Shown here: piece after piece, positions 11,350-24,514 of the stretch
Layout of the letters: each line of letters opens with the position of its first letter
How positions within the stretch are numbered: position 1 is the first letter of the stretch
Assembly: GCF_040802235.1 (NCBI RefSeq)
Contig: NC_133170.1
Location: forward strand, 5,905,001-5,969,000
DNA from: Manis javanica
Taxonomy: Eukaryota > Chordata > Mammalia > Pholidota > Manidae
Reading direction: 5' to 3'
Length of the DNA stretch: 64,000 bases
The notes under the pieces: generated by a model
The model's database searches: none
Seen by the model: the letters and a program-made list of their open reading frames with translations, nothing else
What the model was told of the DNA's origin: nothing
Translations under genes and position numbers: made by a program

Positions 11350-14030
11350 ACCAAAGACAAAGGGACGGGGATGTAGGTGGGAGAAGATGCGGCTTAGCTT
11401 TTACAACCACTTACTTAAATGGAGTATCTGCTGGGTTTTCGCATTCTCTGGTCACGGCATCAGCAACCAGAGAGGACTGTCTGCGCCTGGCTGCTTGGAC
11501 GCCGGAGCGGAACGGTGCATAGTTTTTGCTGTCCGCATGCTGGAAACCTAAGTTGTGTGAATGTGTATGAACGTTAACAGCCGTTTCCATTTGTTCAGTG
11601 AGTGTGAAACTCCTAGCAATGTATGAAACTCAACTAGGAGTGGAAGGGACTAGGTAAACATTGGTGTATATGCGAGTCAGGTGTACGGTGGTTAAGCATA
11701 AGATAAACACTCAAAATAGTGTGACCTGAAAGTCCTCTGTGGTGACACTGGATAAGCTTTTCTGAAGTGTCTTTAGCGGTACACATGCTGAAGATAAGAC
11801 TCAGAGAAGGGAGTAATGGAAGGAATCAGAGTGAGTTTAAAGACCTATATTTTGGTCACTTAACAATTGATGCTATGAATAAATAACTCACCGCCCTCCC
11901 CATTACCTTTGTGATCATGCACCAAGTTTTACTAGGTCTCAAATTAGCTGGTAATGAGGAAAACTTGTGAAGGTTGAGAACCGAATACTAGCTTCTACAT
12001 CTTTCTAAATACACAACTGTATCACCTTAAGGCAAAATGCAGTATAGGAATTGTGGAAAGGGTTCTGAGGACTATAAGAAGTAGTTACAATCCTAATTCC
12101 TTTTGGACTTTTCCTCGGGACCAAAAAGCAGTGAAAAAATTAGTCTGAAACAATTAAATGGATATTTTTCTCCCCTTAAGGGAGAGAAATCCTGTTCAAA
12201 TGGAATATTCAACTTGATATATGCATGTCTTTGCACAGTTATCACCAGAGAAGGCTTTCTACTAGGTTGTGTATCAGATGTAAAGATGCACAAGATTAAG
12301 TTTTCCATTTGTAAATCTATGCAACAATTAGAAGTAAAATGCTTTAATCCACGAGTAAACTCCCAATACCAATACATACCTATAAAGTAGATTCAAAGAT
12401 TACCTGCTGAATCTTTAGTTATAGTAGCCACTCAGCTGCATATTATTCTTCACAGATTTTCTTATAACCTATGCATGGGTGCCCTTTATTATAGATCTCA
12501 AAATAAAAACCCTTCCAGTAAGTGATGTTTCTACTCACTGTTTGTTTAATTAGAGGCACAGTATTGGTAGGCTGCCATCCACATTGAATGGTACAGTGGT
12601 TATTTACTTTGAATGTTAATCAGGACTGCCCAGATGGCGTCAGTTATTCTCAAGTGGCAGCGACAATCAAGCTTCCAGATTGTGTATATTTTTAGATTCC
12701 TTCACATAGGGGTATTGGGAGAGAAATTCAGGTAACCCCAATTAAAGTCCTTCTACATTAAAGAACTGAGGAGTCACATATGTAAATAAGATATTATACC
12801 ACCAGTGTTTAAAATGCCAGTAAACAGTGAGCTTCACCGTAACAACAGGAGAAACAGAAGCAGTGTTACTGACCTTGAGGATCTTTGCCAATCAAGTCAA
12901 CCAATCCTATATGTTAGTAAAATTTGTGACGACTTAGAGCACAGCTGCCAACACTAGTTAATTCACTTTTGGAATAGTTTATTAGAGACATTACTGATGT
13001 CAACATTACTGGTACTAGAAAGTTCATCGTGTGCAGTTGTTAGAAAACCAAATTTTTGCATTTTTTTCACTACTGATTCTCCCCCTCCCTCTAAATGGAT
13101 ATGTCACCCACTAAATTCATTTTGATGCAGAAATTGATTTAATACTAGAATGCTTAGGGGAAATACAAAACAGCATATTGGCCTCAAATGTTATTTTTCA
13201 GATACACTGTGACTGAATGTACATAATAGTTTTTGAACTGGACTTGGGTTCATTTCTGGTTGGTTTTTTTCATTGCTGATCCATATTCAAATGCTGATGA
13301 GGTTTTAGGAGACTTGCTTGAAACGCAGATCTCATAAATCAGCTAATCAAACCCACTTGAGCTCAGAGTCACATTACAATTGCATAGAACTAATGTTATT
13401 CTAAATATTTCAGGTAAACATTTATTAATCAATGTTTTAATTTTGCATTTTTACATTTTTACTTGGAACTAAAAAATCTAAAAATTTAAACGTTCATACA
13501 TGTGTTCTACAATTTATCAGATACAGTAACTTGTAAGTATATTGGCAAAGGATTTCCTTGAAGTTGTTTGACCAATAAGAAACAAGATGAATAAGTAAAA
13601 ATTTTTAAATTATTTCATGATTTTCCTCTGAGATTAAGGCATTTTAAGTCTATCAACAGGGATTAAAATGAGTAAGGGAACTTCACTGAGTTTTGTCTAC
13701 AGACAGAAAGCAAGTGATTACTAAATTTAGTTGTAAGTTTTGTATCACTACACCACTGAGTTTTATACATTCTAATGATTGTATGAAGAATTGCAATTTA
13801 GGAACATAATGGAACATTTTCCTTGAGACTTAATAGGTTTGGAAAAGAGTAAGTGAACCACAGTGAATTCAGAACTATAGGCCCATTTGATGAAGGACAT
13901 ATAAGAGGACTTCTTCGTTTCTCCACATTGTTACTCCAAGGAAGAATGTCCACCCTGTACTACTTCCAGTCTCATTTTTACATGATCACGAGTTCATACT
14001 GTGCTTGGTCTCCTTTGCTCCAAAGAGAAA
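11350..14030. other. Intron 1, first part: no feature recognised
   Basis: AT-rich intronic DNA following the CpG island. I recognise no repeat family, RNA gene or exon. The open frames of under 100 codons at about 12100-12390 and 13853-14041 have no family signature. The lack of obvious repeats makes this one of the more unique-looking parts of the introns. Confidence 0.4.
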
Positions 14031-14034
14031 TGGG

Positions 14035-14058
14035 TGACTGACTGACTGACTGACTGAC
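14035..14058 (+). repeat. (TGAC)6 microsatellite
   Basis: Six perfect TGAC units in intron 1. Simple tetranucleotide tract, possibly polymorphic; no other role visible. Confidence 0.95.
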
Positions 14059-14529
14059 TACCTTCAGAGGCCAGCAGGTCTCAGCAAACATCTATTTTTC
14101 TTACTTCTGAGATGTCATACTTTGGCAGTATTAACAGGATTTTCTTTTGCTTTAACCTCTTTTATTTTCTTGAGACACATTAAGATCTGCATTTCCTCTT
14201 TATACGAGCTGTGAGTCTCTGCAATCTGATTCTTACAAGAGTTATTTTGTTCTTAAAAGTATATAGCCGTCCATTCAAATCACATTTTTTTAAAACCAAA
14301 TCATCATTGTAATTTTGTTTTATAGAAAAAAATTGGTCTTTATTTGGGATAATTCTGTATTCATTTAAAAGCTTTTTTGTACAAAATTCTGGCAGAAGAT
14401 AAATAGTATTACAAATGGTTAGTGGAATTTCTAATGGTAATTAAATGACCTATATTTTGAAAATATAATTGTATCCTTCCAGTCTCCTGATCTCCACTGT
14501 ATTCTACTAACAATATGCACATAAAGTCA

Positions 14530-14765
14530 CTAAGATGTAAACTGTTTGAGGGCCGTTGTTTGTTGACTATTTTACCCTCAGTGCCTAGAAAAATATGTGG
14601 CTCCTACTAGAGTGTCAACAAATATTTATTGAATGAATGAAAGAAAAAATAATTTAATTAATGACTTTACTCTCAAGAAGCCTCAATATCCTTATTTGTG
14701 AAATGATGGGTGCTATTTAATAATCTCCAAATCTCTTCTGACACTGAATTGCATATATTTGTATC
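14530..14765 (+). repeat. L2 3' end, then MIR-like stretch
   Basis: Positions 14530-14645 match the L2 LINE 3' tail: 'ttgagggccgttgtttgt', 'cctcagtgcctagaa' and the terminal 'caacaaatatttattgaatg' with its GAATGAAT-type end. Positions 14670-14765 ('tatccttatttgtgaaatga') resemble the core of a MIR SINE. Both are common ancient mammalian relics. Confidence 0.65.
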
Positions 14766-17700
14766 ATTGTTTCTCCAGTTCCCAATACAATATCCTATAC
14801 AGATAAGCATACAACATATTTAGTTTATGATAATGGCAGAAATTAGAGCACTTGAGGCATATAAAAGCTGGACTAAAATGAGCAACAAACTAATGAAAAA
14901 GCAGCTGAACACCATATGGATGGCCAGTGACTTTCCTTAGCGTGTGCGCACGTAAAGCTGTGATCCAATGGCTAAATGTGTAAGAGTTGCATAATAAGTG
15001 TATTAAGTTTACTGAAGTTCTAGAAAAGTATGAAGAGCTGTTTAATATCTCCATTTCCAAAAATAAAAAAGAAGTCTGTTAGTTTGCTTAAGTAGAAAGA
15101 AGCATGGAAAAGATAATCGTATTATTCAAATTGCTACATTCCAGCTACAAATAGAAATCATTTTTTGCAATAGTGAAAACTAAGGCAGGAATAGTTAGGA
15201 ACTTCCCCTCAAATCACAACTAGTTAGTGATGAAGCTCAGATAAGAACCAGAGCTCCTTAGATATATTCTCCCACTTGGAGTTAGGCAGTGATGGCCTCA
15301 GGGCCAGAAGGTAGAATCACTGGTGGGAGGAGGTTTGAAGGAAAGGAAAAAGGAATTGATACTAACTTTTTTTTCACATTCAGGTGGATCCTGAAGCATG
15401 TTATGATCTACAGTTTAACATTCCGTTATTGAAGAGAGAACATTACAGTCAAATTTTTAAGACCTTGTAAATGTCAGTTTGTTCATACTGCAGAATTATT
15501 TTAGTCAAATGAGAACTATTGTTTTCAGTCTTCATTATTCCTTTAGTTCTGTTTCAATAGTCATAGATTTATAAGAATCATGAATAAAACAATATTAAGC
15601 CTATTAGCATTTCTAATATGGTACAGTATGAGTTGTTATTATAGCTGAGGGGTGATTTTAGCATTAACTTTTACTCAACAAATACTTATTAGAACTTATT
15701 ATTATATGAAAAGCCACTCTGCCAGACATTAAAATGTACCGGTACCATTAATTGAATTCTGTGCATAGTTGAAGTTAAATGTAGAATTTATATACAATCA
15801 CAGATTCTAAATTATTTACCCAATTGTGAAAATCCATAAAGATTTTTTAAATAAATGTGGATATTTTAATTCCATATTGGTACCATAAATGATTGAATCT
15901 ACATGCTACTGTTTATAAGATGCACCATTATTTCATATGGTACCAAAAAAGGGAAAAAGAATGTTGCTAATTAAATTATGATGATGCTTTTTTATCACAT
16001 AGAATTTTTTTTCTTACTTATGGAAAGACTTCTCTTAAAACTGAGATGTCTATTTTTAAAATCACTTGTCACTCTTACACAATCAAAAAAAGGAAAACAA
16101 AAGATATAAATGGGTCAAAAAAATTTTTAATTACAGTTCTGAGTCTGATTCTTCTGAATGGTTTTTTAATTCAGATTTCATGATGCCTTTGTTTTTCCAC
16201 TCATTATTGGACTCTGTGCCATCAGTAGTGTTGTCAAGGGTGTTAATGATACATATATTTTTCCTTAAAAGAATGCAGAAAACATATAAGCTCCATTGGT
16301 GTTGTGCTCTAAAGCTGCACAATTATGTGTAATATTGGCCATGTTGCCAAATTCATCTGACACACTAACTTTCACCATCTATTCCCAAAAAAAGTTTGGC
16401 TTACAAGGGTTAAAGATGTGTTTCACTGTTTTCTCCAGTACTTTCTTCCAAGCCACCTAGACTCATTCTATGACCTTTGGTGCTAATATTTTTGCTTTAG
16501 CACATGCATAGAGAAAATTATGACACACTTCCTGGCTATTAGTGGTTGTAACAAACCACTGATACTAAAATACATTCTGATTGCAGAAAACAAAAATGTT
16601 TTTAAATATGCATTTTATAATCAAATATAGGAAAGTTTATCATTTATTGAAATTCAAGAGAAAGGCAAAAGTCAATACAATTAAGATACATATTATAAGA
16701 GGCATTGCTGAAAGGTAAATATGTTGATTGATTCTATATTGGATTTATGGATGAGGAAGAGACTGCTAGTTGTTTCCCAGTATTCACTCCCCCTTCTATT
16801 TCACAATAGTAGAAGCCCTTTTTAGTTGGGTATATGGCAGCATTAAAATTTTTTTTAAAAGGAATCTTTTCTCAACCTACCTCACAGTGGTGACTGCACC
16901 TAATTTTGCCCATCAGCCTGTCAGCAGCAGTGATGCGTCCTACTTCCAGGTCATGCTTAGAATGGAGGGCGTAACCTCACCTTCCCTTTTCCTTTGTTAG
17001 TCCCTGGATGGTATCCACCAGCCAGCTGTCTGGAATGTGGACATGATGGCTTGCCATATTGGAGAAGGCAAAAACCTTTGAGTAACAAAGCAAAAATATA
17101 GAAGGAAACAGGATTCCGGATACCTTGAAGTTGATGTAACGGCCCTGGCTAGCTTGTGCTGGGACAATTAATTACATGAGAGAGAAATAAACTTGAATCT
17201 TGCTTGTCACTGTTAATTTGGTCCCTTGTTATAAAAGTCAGAATTATGCCCTAATATAATAGTAATGCCATCTGCGTAAGATAAATAAGTTAACTTTGAA
17301 GATAATTCCAAATTTTCCTTTTAGAAGCAGCATTCCTCAGCTTTCTTTGAATCAGAGCTGCTGATTTGAGTTTTATTCCCTCTCCTTCTCTTCAGAAAAA
17401 TGCCATAAACATAGTCTGTGGCCAGGCAATAATGAGGAGTAACCAAAGAAATTATAATTTCTGGTTAATTATGAGAAATCACATCTTGGTACATTTGAAA
17501 ATTAAAGAACTAGAATTTTTTTTGAAAGGTACAGAAAGACACAGGTAAGAATATTCACTGAAGGCAGGGTTAATTGCAGTTGAGAGTATGCTTTTGTGCA
17601 CAGTCAGCCATCTGCATGGGTAGTAGGTAATTAGACCTAATGGTTTTCACAAGCCACAGTGAATAAAACCATGTGCTTGTTATGGTCTGGTTATATAGAC

Positions 17701-18100
17701 TAGCGAGGTTCTGCTTTACTACAAGTTTCTGAGGAACTGGCATTGTTTTGTTTTCTGATGAGGGTTGTCTTTTTTCAGCTTTTCAGAACTGTGTCACTTT
17801 TTTTTTCTGAGATAATGACATGAAGAAAGAGTAAGATCTTTATATCAAAAATGAGTCAGATATAAAGCCATTCACACAGAGAGATAAGTAGATAGTGATG
17901 GCGCAACGGTTGTACATATGTATGTAATCAAACCAGAGTCTGAGCAATTTTAAACCTGATTATCTCAGAGCCTAATTTCATTTCTGTAAATTTCATTAAC
18001 GCTTAGTCTTACCAAGATAAAATAGGATGGCTGTCATATAACGGTTCTTTAAATTTTCCAGAGATACTGAAAATTTGAGCTGGAGAAAGGTTCTCATGAA
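14765..18100. other. Intron 1, middle: mostly unassigned
   Basis: AT-rich intronic DNA. A MIR-like antisense stretch is likely near 15180-15290 (low confidence). A block at about 16740-17200, ending in 'gagagaaataaacttgaatc', has the look of the 3' part of an old LTR or DNA element that I cannot name. The open frames at 16066-16332, 16770-17000 and 17366-17548 carry no recognisable domain. Confidence 0.35.
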
Positions 18101-19860
18101 GTTTGCCCACTAAAATGGGTAACCTCAAAGGCCGAGAGGAGATGGCAAGCCACTTATATTCACCACCCAGCCTCTCAGTGGTCGGCCCCGTTCCCCAGCG
18201 ATCTCTTCTCCACCTTACTTCCCCAGTCCTCCACCAAAAACTCCGATGCTTTTGTCTTTCTCATTTGGAAACTCCAATCCATTCACCCTTCTTCTCTGCA
18301 AATTCCCTATCAAATGCGGCATCATACTTATGATTCATCATTGAAATGACTTTCTCCTTGGAGGTGTTTCCCATCCTTCTGGGCAGGGGTTGGAGGAGAA
18401 CCTTATTCGTGGATAAATTCATCTGCTTCTTTATTCCTACACCAAATAAACTGAATGCTTAAGAGGTTCGAAGTATTACAGGCAGACTGGTTTTACTCTA
18501 TTAGTCTCCAATTTCAAAAAAGTCCTCAGTCCTGACCATACATTCTCTGTTTTCCTATTTGTTTTCTGCTCTCTACATTTTCCCCACTCTATTTAAATAT
18601 TCCACACATTTCCCAAATATCCCAAGATAATTGGCAGTGAACCCTAACTTTTACTTCGGAGAGAAAATAGTATTATAAATAAGAATTCACTGGACTTCCT
18701 GCCCAAAAATCTAAAAAGTTACCTGGATCCTGAACCATCCTGGTTTTCTTACAAATGGAAAAGGGATTCACTCCCTTCACCCCTGCTTCAGACCCCCATC
18801 CACCGGGGGGTCTGAACGTTTTTTTTTTTTTAACGGGACATTTCTATTTACTATTCACTCTGCCTAACTTCCTCTCTCTTCTTGTCTGCTGACTCCTTCC
18901 CGTAAGTTTTAAAACATGCTTAAGTATTGTTCATCCTGTTAAACACCTTCATCAACTCCATGGGCTTCTCTGGTTACTGCCCTCTCTCCTCCTGTCCTAA
19001 ACCCAGTTTCCTGAAGGAATTTTCTAGTCTCATAGGCTCCACTTCCACAATCCTATTCATTTGTTAAACCATATTAATCTAGTTAACACATCCTTTGCTT
19101 CACTAGTCTCACCAAATTCACTAAAGGACGACTTATTAAAGTTAATAGTTACTTGTCAACCCTTGTTTGAATTGAACTTATGTTAACTTTTTACACTGTT
19201 GACCACTTTTTAAATATTCTTCTCCAAACTTCTTTGAAAACATATTGACCTGATTTTTTGTTTTAATTCCCCTACTCTTGCTCAGTCTTCCACATATACA
19301 GGCTCGTTCCTTGAAGTTCTCTTTCTGTAAGTAATGGTGTCCTCAGGATTCTATTGAGGAGCTTCTGTCTACCCTTCACGGATTCAGATTCAACTCTTGA
19401 AGGAAATCCTTCCATTTACCTTGAGTTCCAGTCGTGCATGGCCAACTGCTTACTCAAAATTTCTACTTGCAGGACCACAGTTCTTCCAACTCAGTACGGG
19501 GGCCAAAAGTGAAGCCATGGTCCTCCTTGTTTCATCATCCTGTTGGTCTCCCAGTGAGTCACGTTCTTGTACTTAAGTCGTCACGTTCTTCAACTAGAGC
19601 TTTAACTTCCCAGTTATCTCCCTAGTCCGTTCTTTTTCCCATTCCAGCAACTCTCATCTAGAACCACTACAAGCTCTCATAGGGATGATTCTTGTGATCT
19701 GTTAACTAGTTTCCCTCTTCTGTTCTGGCCTCCACTCTCATCTTCTCCTTAGCCAGAGTGTCATTTCTGAAATGTATACCTGACCATTTCCATACCTTGA
19801 CTCAAAAATGTTTCTGGGGCTCCTGACTTTTTTCTTTGAACTAAGTCCAGATTTATAACG
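18100..19860 (+). mobile_element. L2 LINE, ORF2-derived part, sense
   Basis: A pyrimidine-rich block that follows the L2 ORF2 consensus in sense. Recognisable points are 'acactgttgaccacttttt' at about 19190 (the conserved DTVDHS-type stretch of CR1/L2 reverse transcriptases), the run 'ttccttgaagttctctttct' at about 19310, and 'tagccagagtgtcatttctg' at about 19751 near the RT C-terminal part. It is interrupted by stops and is dead. Boundaries are approximate. Confidence 0.6.
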
Positions 19861-20800
19861 TTCTTCATGTTATAGTTAACTGTTCAATTGCAATCATTAA
19901 ATAATCATTGAATCATAAAAAAGCATTTTAATGACTTGATAAATTCTTCCAGACCCTCCCTTAATCTTCTGATAGTCAGATTTTCATTTTGTTAAACAAA
20001 TGTTATTGAAAAATTTATGTCATAAAGATCTAAATATTAAATAGCTGATTGTTTTTTTAATAATTTTAGTTCTAATTGCAATAGCAAGTAATGTAAAACT
20101 ATATAAAATATATTAAGCTTCTATTTATAATTTTAGTTTCATATTTCAGGAAAAAGTTGTAAATTTTTCACATTTTATTGTTGAGGAGAAATACCTTTAC
20201 CCCTCGCTTTATGTCTGGATAGAAGGAGCTACAAGATGGGAATAATCCTGGATTCTTGGCCCACCTGCATCCTTGAGAAATGGCTTACCTGTCTCCCACT
20301 TCTTTGAGGTGCAGTCTTCATGTCCTCTATGTAGTAAAATTTATAGGGTCAAATTCTCATGAGGGATATGTGTGGTTGTCCAGCCAGGCCCGTGACTCCA
20401 TGGATAAGTGTAATTAATTCAGAGTGTTTCATTAGCAAGTCCATGCTCTAACAGACCTAAACTGATATTCCCTAGTATTTTAATTGCTACCTGTTTGAAA
20501 ACTGTGTTTCTCTCAAGTGTTCTGAGCACGAGAAGATAGGGAAATGGGATGTGATTTACTAACTTCCTGAAACATCAACATTTACTTAGAAATGGTGGTC
20601 CCCATTACAAATTCATTCCTTTCAGCACCAGATAGGATCAGAAGATGGGTCTCACTTTACTAGTCTGTAAATGACCATTCAATCCATACTGATCCATACC
20701 TATGCTTCTTTTCCCGCGCGTACTCTTAAAGAAAAATAAACAGTTGATACGGATACCAGCCCATTGTTGTACTTACTATATAAATTGCAATGCTAACTAC
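19860..20800. other. Intron 1, nothing recognised
   Basis: AT-rich intronic DNA without identifiable genes, RNAs or repeats. Confidence 0.4.
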
Positions 20801-20960
20801 TTTGTATACATTTCCTTACTTATACCTCATGACATTCCTATGCAATAAATATAAGTGCACCTATTTTACTGTGGCTCTTAAAACATGAACAGCTCACTCA
20901 CAGACACACACAGAGTTGGCAATCTGAGCCCAGGACTAACTGGGTCCACAACACAGGCTA
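20800..20960 (-). repeat. MIR SINE, antisense
   Basis: The order of short blocks follows reverse-strand MIR: 'tacttatacctcatgacatt', then 'cacctattttactgtgg' in the core, then 'aatctgagcccaggact' near the tRNA-like head. Diverged, as expected for this age class. Confidence 0.6.
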
Positions 20961-21229
20961 TATTATACTATCTCCCAACTAGAAGAGTTTCTGCATATTC
21001 CGTCCAAATCAGTCAACTTTGAACCATCCAGCCACCTTGAAATCCGTAGACATTTGAGTGCCTTTTCAGATAACTCCCAAAACATGTTTTCAGCAGCTCC
21101 GTAAACGTTCATGTGATATGTACTAGACACTAAAAATAAAAAGGTGAATAAATTTGGGTTTTACTCTGAAGGATCAGAGAATGAGTGTATCGGTGGGATG
21201 GGAACATTTGGAGAAGCAAAATTAGTACA

Positions 21230-21534
21230 GGTCCACAATCCCTTACCCACATTATGAAATCTCAAAACCCTAAACACTGAAAATTATTTTGTAAATTGTA
21301 GCCATTTGGGACCAACACCTTACCTGTACTGGCATTAAGCTACTTACAATCTTCAGTGACCCCACTCAGTGTGACTAATTCCTACATTTCATTACAGACA
21401 TATTAACAGGATTGGGTACTGAATGTTAGGCCCGGTAATGCGTACCGTATTACCTTCCTAAAATCCAAAATAAGTAGTAGTAATTTTTGAAATACGTCAT
21501 GTCCCTAGAGTTTGGGGGTAAAGGATTATAGGCC
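21230..21534. mobile_element. Short non-autonomous DNA transposon with terminal inverted repeats
   Basis: The first 19 bases (21230-21248) and the reverse complement of the last 19 (21516-21534) agree at 15 of 19 positions, sharing the core AATCC-TTACCC. The 305-bp unit contains no coding sequence, as expected for a MITE-like element. No clear target-site duplication is visible, so the exact ends may be off by a few bases. Family unknown. Confidence 0.5.
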
Positions 21535-21544
21535 AATCAATTGA

Positions 21545-21860
21545 TATAATAGCAGTGTTATAGTGGTGGGTGCTCTTTAAAAGCCCTTAGGGATAGGAGG
21601 CAGAGCTTCAGGGCAGAGGTCCCATTAGATCTGATTACTGAAGGGTAAATACAGATTTCCAAGCAGGCAGGCGGGAGAAAATGCTTTGGAACATGGAACA
21701 GCCTGCACATCGTGAGAGAGCGTTGTGTGGCCCAGGGAAGGAGCATAGTAGGAGAGTGGCAGAAGAATCAAGATGGATCCATAGCCCGGGGTCACATCAC
21801 AAAGATGCTGTGGAATGCCATTCAAAGTGTGAATCTGCCCCAAATGGCCAAGGGGTGGTC
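21545..21860 (-). repeat. Possible L2 fragment, antisense
   Basis: Purine-rich stretch with 'atggaacagcctgcacatcg' near 21695, resembling the reverse-strand L2 segment that normally reads 'gaacagcatgtgcaaag'. It lies about 100 bases before exon 2. Low certainty. Confidence 0.35.
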
Positions 21861-21964
21861 AGAAAGTTGTTCATAATAATCATAATATAAAGTTATCTCA
21901 CGATTTCTGCTTTTATGTACTCTATCGATAAATTAACATTTCTTCACATTGCAATTTTTTCCAG

Positions 21965-22322
21965 ATATTTCGGTCAGCTTGTTAGCAGTCGTTGTCAGCT
22001 TCTGTGGTCTGGCCCTGTTGGTTGTCTCACTTTTTGTCTTCTGGAAGCTGTGCTGGCCTTACTGGAGAAGCAAACCCGTGACTTCCAACGTCAGTGCCCT
22101 TCCACAGAGCGTGTCAAATGCTCCTACTGAAGTTTTTGAGACTGAAGAGAAAAAAGAAATTAAAGAAAATGGAAAGCCAGCACTCAAAGCTATCGAGCCT
22201 GCAATAAAAATCAGCCACACTTCCCCTGATATCCCAGCAGAAGTCCAAACCGCTTTAAAAGAACATTTGATTAAACATGCACGTGTGCAGAGACAAACTA
22301 CTGAGCCTACGTCTTCATCCCG
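21965..22322 (+). CDS. SYT10: SYT10 coding exon 2: transmembrane segment and linker
   Basis: 358 coding bases, entered in phase 1 after a good acceptor (aattttttccag) and left after two bases of codon 170 at GTAAGG. It encodes residues 51-170. The single membrane span is about residues 54-79 (SLLAVVVSFCGLALLVVSLF and following), then aromatic and basic residues (W77, W81, W84, R85, K87) at the cytosolic border. Cys64 and Cys80 sit in or beside the span, positions where synaptotagmins are often palmitoylated. The rest is a hydrophilic linker: a charged EEKKEIKENGK stretch and a predicted helical segment around residues 143-162 (AEVQTALKEHLIKHARVQ). There is no frameshift or stop. Confidence 0.96.
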
Positions 22323-22346
22323 GTAAGGAGAGATCAAACATACAAA

Positions 22347-22350
<4 letters not shown>

Positions 22351-22388
<38 letters not shown>

Positions 22389-22390
22389 TG
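22351..22390 (+). repeat. (TG)n microsatellite just after the exon 2 donor
   Basis: Fifteen perfect TG units (22351-22380), one TA, then four more TG-type units. It begins 28 bases downstream of the exon 2 splice donor, so it becomes a UG repeat in the pre-mRNA at the very start of intron 2. UG repeats are known binding sites for TDP-43 and CELF proteins. Confidence 0.95.
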
Positions 22391-22399
22391 TTTTCTGTG

Positions 22400-24510
22400 T
22401 GATTTTATAAGAGAGAAAAACTGCAGGAAGGGAGAAAAGAAAAGACAAACAGGACAAATGAGAAACAGGAAACATAATTGAATGGAAAGGAAAAGGGTAA
22501 AGCAGAGTAAATAGGAGCAAAGAGAGAGAGAAACTGAGAAGCCAAATAGGGAGCAGGACCGTGACAAGGGTTTAGTAGAACTTGAGATCCCCGTGAAGTC
22601 ATGTGACTATAGGTTATCTTTTATTAACTCTTTCTCTTGAAACATCATTGGTTGAGAGCTGTTACTTAACACTCTATTCGTTTAATTCAACCAATAAATA
22701 CCAAGAAAACAACCATTTGCAGTGCCTGTCATGAAATCATGTAGTTCACAGTCAAAACTGAGTAACAGAGGTCAATGCTCAAGTCTACATGGAACTTGTG
22801 CCATAAATATGGAACTGCCAGGAAATTCCACTGCCTGTTTGAACTCACACAGACTGGACTCTCATGGCTGGAGTGTAAGTTCCTCAAGAGCTTTGATGGC
22901 TGGCATGAGCGTACCAGGGAGTATATATGGAAGGAAGGAAAAGAGAGACATCCTGATGGAGATAAGTTATATTTTTAACTAACCTGGAAAAAAAATCAGC
23001 AAAAGTTTGCTGAAATGAAAATAATTTGCTATAGTGTATTTTAAATTGTGTTAATGGTAATGGAAAATGACATTCTGGTGAAGAATCATTTTTTCTACCA
23101 AGTATGATCTTCAGTCCTTACAATGAATGACAACATTGTAGTGGCCATTTTTTCTGGTTCCCAAAAGTAGCACCTAGTTTTACCCTAAAACTAGGGTAGG
23201 GCAAAAATCAACAGAACTGGGAGGTAAATGCTATTTACTGCAAACTAGTTGCTTTCCTAATCTTACCTTCCTACCTCTAAATCTAAGATACATCTATGCT
23301 TTCTGACATGACATACTTATATGGGTTTAGGAATCTATCAAATTGAAAACCTGTGTCTGGGTCATTTGCTACTAGGATTGAAAGAACTTTCAATATTCTT
23401 TTGTGAATATTACAACATTCAATATATCTTTTGTGAAATGAAAAAGGATTATATCTATGAATAAGTCCACTTCTTTCTCAAATATATTCCAGGAAGATAA
23501 GTAAGAATAACTTGCTTTGGTGGGAAAGGAAACTTGGGATAAGAAGAATGGCTGGAGGTGTTTTTTCCATACTCTTATTTTCTGTGATGTTGAGAATTTA
23601 TAACCAAGAAATGCCTCATACTTAGTTATTTTCTGACAACTTTCCTGGGCAGTAGCATTTTTATGTAATGTGACTCAATATATTTTCATGTGAATGTATT
23701 TATTATGGATATTTAACTTTAAAAAATTATCCCATACCACTTTTCTTTAATGTCTATAGGAAAACTGCTTTAAAATAACCTCATGTCATTGTTTATCACT
23801 GTGATCAGTGATACAAACTGTGACCAAATAGAATATTTAATATTAAGACACTCAGAAATCTCAGAGTGAAAATGTTCAATTAATCTACAAAACATTTTTA
23901 AAATATTAACAACAGCTATGAATATATATCAGCTTAGTATTCAGAATTATTCAAGTCTTTTAGTTGATTAGGGTACCTATGTAAGGACACTGACCTAATG
24001 AAGACAAATTGGGGTAAAGCCATGGAAATAACTTAGCTTTCTCTGCCCAGATGTTTTTGGAAACCTCGGGAAAACAAAGCGCTATCTCAAAGGTATTATG
24101 TGTTGAATGTGAAGAGACAGCTTGTCCGGTTGTCCCTGTCTAGGAAGAATGAAAGATTACTTATTGAAGACACAGGTGTGAGGACTTGGTTTGCAGACTG
24201 AATTCTAGAAATAATGTACAATAGGAATGAAGACACATCCCTCAAGCTCTGGATTTCTCAGTAATCATGTGAAACTGAATAAATCAGTAAAACACTTTTT
24301 CTCACCATCTCAAAAAACATAATTGGGTTGTACATACCCTATTTTCTAGGAGAAAAAGTGGAATACACATTCCTAGTTTTGCTAGAACTTTGGTATCATT
24401 TCATCTGCCTCTTCGAATTTCCTTGTATCTATGAGTGGCTGAAAGGGGAAGAAAAAAAGGAATTATTTTTGAGCACTTGCAGTTTCCTGCTGATTTTCCG
24501 CCAACCTGTA
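22400..24510. other. Intron 2, first part: nothing recognised
   Basis: AT-rich intronic sequence. A purine-rich stretch follows the microsatellite (22410-22560). A 10-bp perfect inverted repeat with a 3-base loop lies at 23173-23195. Open frames at 22722-22982 and 24328-24513 show no known domain. Confidence 0.4.
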
Positions 24511-24514
24511 TGAA

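Larger units (their letters stand above)
9690..11350. promoter_or_regulatory. SYT10: CpG island and SYT10 promoter region
   Basis: Base composition switches abruptly from AT-rich to very GC-rich near 9690 and falls back after about 11350; CpG dinucleotides are dense throughout. The island covers the presumed start of transcription, the 5' UTR, coding exon 1 (10270-10420) and roughly 900 bp of intron 1. No TATA box is seen. A GC box and an inverted CCAAT box lie at 9877 and 9965. Many overlapping long open frames on both strands here result from the GC-rich, stop-poor composition and are not genes. Confidence 0.85.
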
